A DNA stretch of 7,907 bases from an uncultured Bacilli bacterium (GTDB taxonomy: Bacteria > Bacillota_I > Bacilli_A > RF39 > UBA660). Positions within the stretch are counted from its first letter, which is position 1. The number at the start of each line of letters is the position of its first letter. The stretch covers positions 1 through 7,907 of the forward strand of contig CALVJC010000124.1 in the NCBI GenBank assembly GCA_944331945.1, written 5' to 3'. Of this stretch, positions 1-5,504 are shown piece after piece. The notes under the pieces are model-generated. The model saw nothing but the letters and a program-made list of their open reading frames with translations. It ran no database searches and was not told the origin of the DNA. A program made the translations under genes and the position numbers.

Positions 1-197
1 GGTGTATATTCCATGCCCAATTCTTGCATGGTGATAATACCTTCTACTGCGCCAATTTCATTTTGATATTCATCTAATTTTGTTTTGGATTCAGTCAATT
101 TGTTTTGTAATTCATCTAATTTTTTATTTCGCTCTTTGATTTGTGAATTTATATTAGATAAATATTTTTCTCTTTCTTCGATTGTTTTTTCAATCAA
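1..197 (-). CDS. Coiled-coil phage protein, N-terminal part (cut by window edge)
   Basis: Reading leftward from a TTG codon at 197-195, an open frame of 65 codons runs off the left edge with no stop. It begins M-I-E-K-T-I-E-E-R-E-K and is rich in Glu, Lys, Gln, Asn and Leu. The spacing of Leu and Ile (YLSNINSQIKERNKKLDELQ, then a second similar stretch) suggests an amphipathic coiled coil over about residues 5-50. The TTG lies two bases after the TAA of the upstream 79-aa gene, so the two are probably translationally coupled. No ATG is available near the start, and the ribosome binding site is weak (GAAGAAGAA upstream), so the start is uncertain. I do not recognise the family; coiled-coil proteins of this kind are common and function cannot be inferred. 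The frame itself is fairly sure; the start is less so. Confidence 0.5.
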   Translation of the reverse strand, partial: MIEKTIEEREKYLSNINSQIKERNKKLDELQNKLTESKTKLDEYQNEIGAVEGIITMQELGMEYT

Positions 198-198
198 A

Positions 199-438
199 TT
201 AATTTGATTCTTCTTCTGTCGAAAAATCTTGTTGAACATTTTCAATTAAACCTTCTTTCTTCCAAACTTTCCACATATAATCATCAAAATCATATGGGTC
301 ATTTGATTTCTTTATTGACTTTTTTGTTGGAATGTGATATAATTCAAATCGAGGCGATTTGCCTATTCCAAAATCATTGACAACATATCCTGTGCCTTCG
401 TAAGTTACAACAATGTTGAGATTTTTTGTTCTTGGCAT
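199..438 (-). CDS. Hypothetical 79-aa phage protein, first gene of the leftward operon
   Basis: The protein begins M-P-R-T-K-N-L-N-I-V-V. I chose the ATG at 438-436 because a good ribosome binding site (AAAAGGAAGTGA, complement of 443-454) precedes it and because the promoter -10 at 461-466 lies between it and a longer upstream start near 540. A transcript from that promoter begins close to 454 and cannot carry the longer form. The sequence suggests a small soluble protein: beta-type segments near residues 5-35 (LNIVVTYEGTGYVV), a Lys/Ser-rich turn (PTKKSIKKSND), then an aromatic acidic stretch (YDFDDYMWKVWKKEG) and an acidic tail (STEEESN). There is no signal peptide, membrane span or cysteine pair. 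I do not recognise the family. It is likely expressed early by host polymerase, given its strong promoter and very short leader of about 16 nt. Confidence 0.72.
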   Translation of the reverse strand: MPRTKNLNIVVTYEGTGYVVNDFGIGKSPRFELYHIPTKKSIKKSNDPYDFDDYMWKVWKKEGLIENVQQDFSTEEESN

Positions 439-460
439 TTTTTCACTTCCTTTTGATAGC

Positions 461-489
461 ATTATAACACATTTTGTATGAAAAGTCAA
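461..489 (-). promoter_or_regulatory. Sigma-A promoter for the leftward operon
   Basis: Read on the minus strand, -35 TTGACT (489-484) and -10 TATAAT (466-461) are separated by exactly 17 bp, with a TGT extended -10 directly before the TATAAT. Transcription should begin near 454. The leader to the ATG at 438 is then only about 16 nt, with the ribosome binding site almost at the 5' end of the RNA. Confidence 0.85.
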
Positions 490-601
490 GGGTAAATTGT
501 TTTTTGTATTTTGTGTAAAGTTTCTTTCTTTCTTTCCCACACCCTATCTATCTATTTTCAAATATATAAATATTTTAGTATTTTATTTTAATATCAATAT
601 A

Positions 602-665
602 TAGTTATATATTTTATATTAAGAGACTGTATATAGATACTTAGTAATTAGTTATATAGTAATTA
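602..665. repeat. Short AT-rich direct repeats (TAGTTATATA and TAGTAATTA, two copies each)
   Basis: TAGTTATATA occurs at 602-611 and 649-658. TAGTAATTA occurs at 642-650 and 657-665. The repeats interlock around 642-665. They could be iterons or binding sites for a phage regulator, but in DNA this AT-rich short repeats also arise by chance. Confidence 0.35.
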
Positions 666-731
666 CACAATAATATTGAAAATATATTGAATTGCTATAT
701 TTAAATAATATATATTTATATATACATTTTT

Positions 732-760
732 ATTATACCATACTTTATTTGATTTGTCAA
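732..760 (-). promoter_or_regulatory. Second leftward sigma-A promoter with perfect consensus hexamers
   Basis: On the minus strand, TTGACA (760-755), a 17-bp spacer and TATAAT (737-732) are all present, with TGG forming an extended -10. The RNA would start near 725 and cross about 270 nt without a recognisable gene before reaching the promoter and ribosome binding site of the 79-aa gene. It may give that gene a long leader, make a small RNA, or act as a second timed promoter. Confidence 0.75.
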
Positions 761-812
761 TAGATAAATTGTAAATTTTATGTTACATTTTTGTTACCAA
801 AGAATTTTTCTA

Positions 813-841
813 TTGACATTTTGCACAAATTGTGGTATAAT
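813..841 (+). promoter_or_regulatory. Rightward sigma-A promoter for the polymerase operon
   Basis: TTGACA (813-818), a 17-bp spacer and TATAAT (836-841) match the sigma-A consensus exactly, and TGG at 833-835 adds an extended -10. The start should be near 848. The leader of about 32 nt contains AGGAGGTGA (867-875) ahead of the ATG at 880. It shares TCTATTGACA and TGGTATAAT with the minus-strand promoter at 732-760, so the pair probably follows the same regulation. Confidence 0.9.
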
Positions 842-879
842 TGGCGTATAAGGCAAAAAGCCACATAGGAGGTGAAGAG

Positions 880-984
880 ATGATTTGGGAAGATATGAGT
901 TATAATAAATTAGATTTTCCTTTTTCTTTACAGTCAGAAGAAGATGAGGAAATTGAAGATAAAACAGAAGAGGACGATAATTGA
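880..984 (+). CDS. Acidic 34-aa microprotein, translationally coupled to the polymerase
   Basis: This short frame starts at ATG 880, five bases after a near-perfect ribosome binding site (AGGAGGTGA, 867-875), the strongest in the operon. It begins M-I-W-E-D-M-S-Y-N-K and ends with a run of Glu and Asp. Fourteen of its 34 residues are acidic and only two are basic, giving a net charge near -12. Its TGA (982-984) overlaps the ATG of the polymerase (984-986) as TGATG, so ribosomes finishing here probably reinitiate on the polymerase. It may be a true small partner of the polymerase, for instance an acidic nucleic-acid mimic, or a leader that sets polymerase translation. I do not recognise a family. 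Confidence 0.72.
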   Translation: MIWEDMSYNKLDFPFSLQSEEDEEIEDKTEEDDN

Positions 985-2571
985 TGGCCTTAAATAAACA
1001 AATTCATTTGTTTTCCGTGGCAACAGACGCATTTTATACTGAAGAAGAACAATATAGGCATAAACGACTTTTGAAGTTGTATAAAGCCAGACAGAAAAAA
1101 GATATCCAGCCATGGCGCAAAAAGGCAATTAATAGGGTTATAAAAAAAGAAAAAAATAAACTTACTGATTTATTAAACGCCCATCTTGAAAGGAAAGAAA
1201 CTCGCCAATTAAATCAATCCGCTCTTTGTGATAAAAATATTATATCTTTATTCGAGAGTTCTTTAACCAGAGCATTAAATTTAAAAACTAATGAATTGAC
1301 CAAAGATTTAATGATTCTCAATGTTTTTTTCTTTCAAGTATTTGAAGATTTAGTAAAATATGGTTTTGAATGTGAAGGTGAACGATATATTTTCTTGACT
1401 GCTTCAGCGGGGCAAATTCGTACAAAAAGGGCTGTATTTGTAAAAGAGTCGGCATATGAGCAAATTGTTAAGCGACTTATGTGTGGCTTAACAATTGAAG
1501 ATATAAATGACCAGGGCGGTATCAATACCAACAAATATCTTGCTTATCTTGCGTTAAATAATTCTGCAACTGAAGTTTGGGAAGATTTTGATATTGATAA
1601 GTCTATTGTTGTTGATGACTTTGAAACTTGTGTTGAAGGTGAAGTTGATTACATAGACGATGTGACTTATGAGATAACAAGAAAGAAAATGGGTGTTCCA
1701 ATTCCTCACATGGATGGCTGTGGGATTATGCTTGATGGGCCGACCAGAATGGTTCGATTGCCGTGGGTCAAAGGATTGTTGGTAACTTTCCCATTTGACA
1801 AGTTTATTCAAGAAAAATGTGGCGGGGAAGCGATTGTCACCGATATTTATGGTCAAGAGCATGATATTTTAGCAGAAGGTATAAAATATATCTTCACAAA
1901 AAGTCAGTTTAAGCTTTATAAATATTATCAATCTTGGGCATGTTACAAGATGAAGTTTAAGTTCTTTCAATGCGAAGCTTGCTATTGTAATATCGAAGAG
2001 CCGTATATTCCTAAAAGTCGAATTAACTATCAAATGCTTCAAACTTTATCTGATATGAAGGATGATGAAATTCAAAGGTTAATTAGGCAATCTGTAGAAG
2101 AAATTGAGGCTATTGGTAATGATTATCAAATAACCATGAGGTTGCTTGGTGCAACTGAATATAATAAAAATCCAAGTTGGTTTCAAGAAGCGTTGATGAT
2201 TTATCCAGAACTATTCCGTGACCCATATTGTCGGGATATTCTAAAACAAACAAAACAAAGTTTGGTTAAGCAAGCAAAAGGCGGTCGCCTTAGAGTCAAT
2301 GGTAAATATTTATTTTTAAGCCCAGACCTATATGCTTTTTGCGAGTGGTTGTTTCTTGGTGAACAAAATCCAAAAGGGTTGCTTGAAGATGGAGAAGTTT
2401 ATACAAGTGAATTTAAGAATGACGATGAACTTGCTTGTCTAAGAAGCCCCCATTTGTATCGTGAATGGCCTATTAAGCAAAACAAACGAAATGAAGAACT
2501 TGATAAATGGTTTGGGATGACCAAGTGTATTTACACAAGCTGCCACGATTTGATTAGTAGAATTTTACAGT
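984..2571 (+). CDS. YonO-like single-chain RNA polymerase (two-barrel / RdRP-like), exon 1
   Basis: Exon 1 encodes residues 1-529 and the first base of codon 530 of a predicted 840-aa polymerase. Family signs, by ATG numbering: A-S-A-G-Q-I-R at 140-146, resembling the SxSQLR block of eukaryotic RNA-dependent RNA polymerases; M-D-G-C-G-I-M at 243-249 and W-V-K-G-L-L-V with Lys263, matching the DGxG and lysine-bearing first double-psi barrel; R-S-P-H-L-Y-R-E at 487-494, resembling the R-x-P-x-L-H block that precedes the catalytic loop in beta-prime subunits and RdRPs. The characterised relative YonO of phage SPbeta is a DNA-dependent RNA polymerase of about 900 residues. I chose ATG 984, coupled to the upstream stop, over TTG 981. 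The frame ends at UAG 2571-2573, whose first base is the last exon base, so the stop exists only in unspliced RNA. Confidence 0.85.
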
Positions 2572-3592
2572 AGACGTTACTTGCTGTACTTTATGGAAAC
2601 ATAAAGATATAAAACTCCGTGAACCTGTAAGTGCAGGGTGTCAATTTCACGATTTAGTAAACATAGGAAATGATGTTTAAGAAATTGGCTAACAGGGAAA
2701 ACAATAATGCAATCCTGTGGGAAGTTGTTTGAATTAAAATAAAATACAAAGGGAGGTGAAGAAATGTTAAATAACACTTTATATAGACCAGTTGAATATA
2801 ATGGATGTAAATGTCTTGTTTCTCGAAAAGGAGATGTTTTTACTATTGGTAAAGACGAAAAGTTTGTACGCAGAGAATGGCGGTATAATGCTGATGGATA
2901 TCCTGTAGTAAGTGCTATTGGCTATTGTAACAAAAAGAAAATATACCGTAGTTTACAAGTACATATTTTGGTCGCATTAGCTTGGGTTCCAAATCCAGAA
3001 AATAAGCCAGAAGTTAATCATAAAGATTTTAACAGACAAAACCCTGTGTATTCAAATCTTGAATGGGTCACTCATGAAGAAAATATTAGATATTCAAAAA
3101 ATGCAAATAGGTATCCTTCACGCTTTGGCAAAGATAACCCAAATTTTGGCAATAAGAAATTAAGTGAAAAATATGCTAAAGATAAATTATTGAGTAAAGA
3201 AAAACAAAGTCGCCCTGGTGGTAAAAATGGTAGGGCTAAAACATGTATGATGTTTGATAAAGAAGGCAATGCTTTTGGCCCATATGCTTGCCAGAGAGAT
3301 GCAGTAGAAGAGCTAATACGAATTGGAATTGTAGCTTCTACTCAAAATAAAGAACATGTTATTAAATGTTTAAAAAGAATTGAAGGATACAAAGGATATA
3401 GGATTCAATTATTTTAATTCAAACAAAACCTCAAACGACTATCGAAAAGGTATGGTAAACCGTATAGGGTTGACCAAAGTAACTGAGTAGAGTACATTGT
3501 AAGTGGAATTCTTACAGTGGAAGTGCGGAGCGCCTAAGTCCGAAAGGATATGGTGAAGATATAGTCTAACCTTTGTGAGATAACAAGGGTTG
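2572..3592 (+). mobile_element. Group I intron (IA2-like) with an HNH ORF in its P6 loop
   Basis: The following parts are visible. P1: exon TACAGT (2566-2571) pairs with GCTGTA (2583-2588), ending in the expected U.G at the 5' splice site. A P2-like hairpin: AAACAT/ATGTTT (2659-2664, 2673-2678). P4: ACAGGG (2692-2697) with TCCTGT (2713-2718). P6 extension: TTGTTTGAATT (2725-2735) pairs perfectly with AATTCAAACAA (3416-3426), enclosing the endonuclease ORF. P7: GACTA (3437-3441) with TAGTC (3562-3566) inside AAGATATAGTC, the classic group I S element. P9: AACCTTTGT (3568-3576) with AACCTTTGT's partner ACAAGGGTT (3583-3591), followed directly by G3592 as the terminal guanosine. Removing 2572-3592 restores one frame reading L-Q-F-D-N-D-G-D-K. 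Ending at G3589 would also keep frame but insert a Val; P9 favours G3592. The general form resembles Bacillota phage introns such as those of Twort. Confidence 0.93.
2764..3417 (+). CDS. HNH homing endonuclease encoded in the group I intron
   Basis: This 217-aa protein probably cuts intronless copies of the polymerase gene near the DxDGD codons so that repair copies the intron in. The N-terminal part (about 9-65) resembles the NUMOD4-like region of phage HNH enzymes. The HNH core spans about 65-110: V-H-I-L-V-A with His67, N-H-K-D with Asn85-His86, and N-L-E-W from Asn98. A linker rich in Lys, Asn and Gly (110-160) leads to a C-terminal DNA-binding module (about 160-217; MMFDKEGNAFGPYACQRDA, ending GYKGYRIQLF) resembling NUMOD1/intron-endonuclease repeats. 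The ATG at 2764 follows GGGAGGTGA with ideal spacing. The stop TAA (3415-3417) overlaps the 3' strand of the P6 stem, so a translating ribosome would compete with intron folding. All expected HNH residues are present, so it is probably active. Confidence 0.9.
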   Translation: MLNNTLYRPVEYNGCKCLVSRKGDVFTIGKDEKFVRREWRYNADGYPVVSAIGYCNKKKIYRSLQVHILVALAWVPNPENKPEVNHKDFNRQNPVYSNLEWVTHEENIRYSKNANRYPSRFGKDNPNFGNKKLSEKYAKDKLLSKEKQSRPGGKNGRAKTCMMFDKEGNAFGPYACQRDAVEELIRIGIVASTQNKEHVIKCLKRIEGYKGYRIQLF

Positions 3593-4527
3593 TTGATAAC
3601 GATGGAGATAAAGCGCTTGTAGTAAAAGACCAACTACTTACAAAGATTGCAAAGCGCAATATGAAAGGTATCGTTCCTCTTGCTTATAATCTCAAAAAAG
3701 CAAAAGCTGAAAAACTATCAACCGATTCAATGTATCAAGGAATGGCTCATGCTTATACAGGCGGTAACATAGGGCCGATTAGCAATAATATTACTAAGGT
3801 TTGGAACAGTGGAGAAATTGGTGAAGAACAGTTGAATGTGGTTAAATGGCTTTGTTTTCAAAATAATGCTGTTATTGACTATGCTAAAACGCTATGGCTT
3901 CCAGAACCGCCAAAAGAAATAGCCGATACAATTAAGTCGTATACTAAAGCAAAAGTTCCAGACTTTTTTATTTATGCAAAGGATAAAGAATCCCATCAAG
4001 TAGAACTTCCGAATAATTCTACAATGAATCGAATTGCTGCTTCTATTCCAGACCCAAAGATTAAATTTTCAAAAACAATTAGTAAGTTTGATTATCGTAT
4101 GCTAATGAATCTTGATTGTGATTTCAGTGTATCATCTGAAAGCCCTGTTATTAAAGTTTATGATTATTGGAATGCAAGAATTAATGAATTTGAGGATGAT
4201 AAAGCTGTAAAAAATCAAGATATGTATAAATATAAAAATTTAAGAAGAAAAGTTTTGGAAGAGTCTGGTAAAGATATTGATTATGTTGTAAATACATTAG
4301 TTGCTTATCTTTATACTGTTCGCAAAACCTCTGCAAAAAAAGGTCTTTGGGATTCTTTTGGCGATGTAATTATTCAAAATTTAAAAAATAATTTAGATCA
4401 AGAAAGTAAAATTTGTAAAATTTGTGGTAAACGTTTTGTCCCTAAAAGAATCGATCAAGTTACTTGTTCTGCTGAGTGCGCTAGATTATTGGACAATCAA
4501 AATAGAAAATTACGCCGAAGTTTATAA
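3593..4527 (+). CDS. YonO-like single-chain RNA polymerase, exon 2 (catalytic loop, C-terminal zinc ribbon)
   Basis: Exon 2 completes codon 530 (Phe) and encodes residues 531-840. It opens with D531-N-D533-G-D535, the DxDGD metal-binding loop of the second double-psi barrel, which coordinates catalytic magnesium in beta-prime, QDE-1 and YonO. Next come a conserved-looking block (Y-T-G-G-N-I-G-P-I-S-N-N-I-T near residues 584-597), a long mixed region, and at the C-terminus a zinc-ribbon-like motif C-K-I-C ... C-S-A-E-C (Cys804, 807, 821, 825) followed by a basic tail (NRKLRRSL). The first ATG in this exon is at 3661, after the active-site loop, so starting there would give an inactive fragment. 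The exon must be joined to 984-2571. A 93-bp gap with a hairpin separates it from the next gene. Confidence 0.85.
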
Positions 4528-4573
4528 TATTAAAAAATCATTATAGGCACTTATTTTTCTTTCAATAAGATAC

Positions 4574-4597
4574 CCCCTGTTTAGAAACAAATAGGGG
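4574..4597 (+). promoter_or_regulatory. Stable hairpin just upstream of the first HU-like gene
   Basis: CCCCTGTTT (4574-4582) pairs with AAATAGGGG (4589-4597) through nine pairs, one of them G.U, closing a six-base loop AGAAAC. No U tract follows, so it is not a simple terminator. It lies 13 nt before the AAGGAG ribosome binding site. It could set mRNA stability or processing between the polymerase and downstream genes, or modulate translation. Confidence 0.55.
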
Positions 4598-4620
4598 AGC
4601 ATATATCAAGGAGATAAAAA

Positions 4621-4995
4621 ATGAAGAAATCTAATCACCCCCATATTACTGATACAGAATTAATTAAAGAAGTAGCGAATCGTACAGGGTTGCCGATTGA
4701 TCTTGCTTTTCAAGTTGTGTATTCATATTACGATATTGTAAAAGAATGTATTGCTAACGGCGTAGAAGTTAAAATGGGTGAACTTGGTACGATGAAGTGG
4801 AAAATTAAGCAACCAAACAAAGGAGTTATTTATTATAATCCTAAAACTATGGAGGATTTACCTCCGCAGGACACTCCGGGTTTTTGGGTGCCAATATTTT
4901 CGCCTAGAAAAAAATGGAGAATGGAATTAAAAGAACTAACAAAGTTCTGGGAAAGGGAAAACGAAGGAAAAGAGGAAAGCGTAGATGATGAATAA
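4621..4995 (+). CDS. HU/IHF-like DNA-binding protein A
   Basis: At 124 aa this is longer than bacterial HU (about 90 aa) but follows its plan. A helical N-terminal dimerisation part (10-47; ELIKEVANRTGLPIDLAFQV) resembles the HU start. A G-E-L-G-T-M turn (53-58) stands where HU has GFGTF. The arm (about 62-88) carries N-P-K-T with Pro74, matching the intercalating proline of HU. F-S-P-R-K at 93-97 resembles FKPGK. An acidic tail follows (EGKEESVDDE). HU-family proteins bend and compact DNA, usually as dimers. ATG 4621 follows AAGGAG with proper spacing. The stop overlaps the next start as TAATG. Such proteins occur in phages, for example TF1 of SPO1. A pairing with the next gene product is possible. 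Confidence 0.75.
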   Translation: MKKSNHPHITDTELIKEVANRTGLPIDLAFQVVYSYYDIVKECIANGVEVKMGELGTMKWKIKQPNKGVIYYNPKTMEDLPPQDTPGFWVPIFSPRKKWRMELKELTKFWERENEGKEESVDDE

Positions 4996-5504
4996 TGCCG
5001 TATAATAATAGCGATAAAAATACAGATAAAGAACTATATACAGAAGTGGCTCGACTTCTTGGGGTTACAGTTCCTACCGTTCGGAAATATTTTATAGATG
5101 GATTTTATGAGGCGATTGTTCGTTTTTGTTATTTGAAAGGCAAATGCACTCTTCCAAATTTAGGTACGATTTCTTTGGTGCATGAAGACGAATATTATCA
5201 AACTCAAAAGAATGAAAAAGGTGAGGAAGTAATCTATAGAGTCGCAGCACGAGATAAGCCTGTATTTCATCCACATGATACTTTTATCAATGATGTGAAT
5301 TGCTTAGGTGTGACTAAGGCTTATCGAAAAAGGGCGAGAAAGAATCAACTTTCAACCATGGATTACCGCCGCCAACAAAGAGCTGCTGAACTTGGAAATT
5401 ATGGTTCGATGACACCAGAACGAATCGAGCAATCTAAGGAAAACTTTAAGGAATTACTTAAAAAGAAAAAAGAAAATCAAGAAAAGAAAGAAGGCGAAAG
5501 TTAA
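4995..5504 (+). CDS. HU/IHF-like DNA-binding protein B with basic/coiled C-terminal extension
   Basis: This 169-aa protein repeats the HU plan in divergent form. Helices span 11-47 (ELYTEVARLLGVTVPTVRKY), an N-L-G-T turn falls at 55-58, a beta-arm at about 60-90, and F-H-P-H-D-T-F-I-N-D-V-N (91-102) stands where HU has FKPGKALKDAVN. The arm lacks the NPxT proline motif of its neighbour, so bending may be weaker or rely on the partner. Residues 105-169 form an extension rich in Lys, Arg and Glu, likely helical. The start overlaps the stop of the previous gene (TAATG), and its own stop overlaps the next start in the same way. These links suggest coupled translation. The two proteins look like paralogues that may form a heterodimer, as IHF subunits do; this is inference. 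Confidence 0.68.
   Translation: MPYNNSDKNTDKELYTEVARLLGVTVPTVRKYFIDGFYEAIVRFCYLKGKCTLPNLGTISLVHEDEYYQTQKNEKGEEVIYRVAARDKPVFHPHDTFINDVNCLGVTKAYRKRARKNQLSTMDYRRQQRAAELGNYGSMTPERIEQSKENFKELLKKKKENQEKKEGES

Larger units (their letters stand above)
541..812. other. Gene-free, extremely AT-rich divergent intergenic region
   Basis: No convincing ORF lies between the leftward and rightward operons. The stretch is almost entirely A and T, with long runs of alternating TA. It contains two copies of TAGTAATTA 15 bp apart (642-650 and 657-665) and two copies of TAGTTATATA (602-611 and 649-658). A leftward promoter sits at 732-760. Possible roles are an operator region, an easily melted replication origin, or UP-element DNA for the flanking promoters. 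The sequence does not decide between these. Confidence 0.6.

Noticed and set aside
439..540. Longer N-terminus for the 79-aa protein, starting at about 540 on the minus strand
   Set aside because: The promoter -10 and -35 (461-489) lie inside the extension, and the ATG at 438 has its own good ribosome binding site.
981..983. TTG start for the polymerase
   Set aside because: ATG at 984 overlaps the upstream stop as TGATG and is the more usual coupled start; the difference is one residue.
1334..1862. Minus-strand frames inside the polymerase
   Set aside because: They have no ribosome binding sites or promoters and lie opposite conserved polymerase motifs.
3589..3592. Intron end at G3589 instead of G3592
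   Set aside because: It also keeps frame but adds a Val before the motif and cuts into the 9-bp P9 helix; G3592 follows P9 directly.
3661..4527. Independent 288-aa gene starting at ATG 3661
   Set aside because: There is no ribosome binding site, the frame is open upstream through the DNDGD codons, and removing the intron joins it to the upstream ORF.
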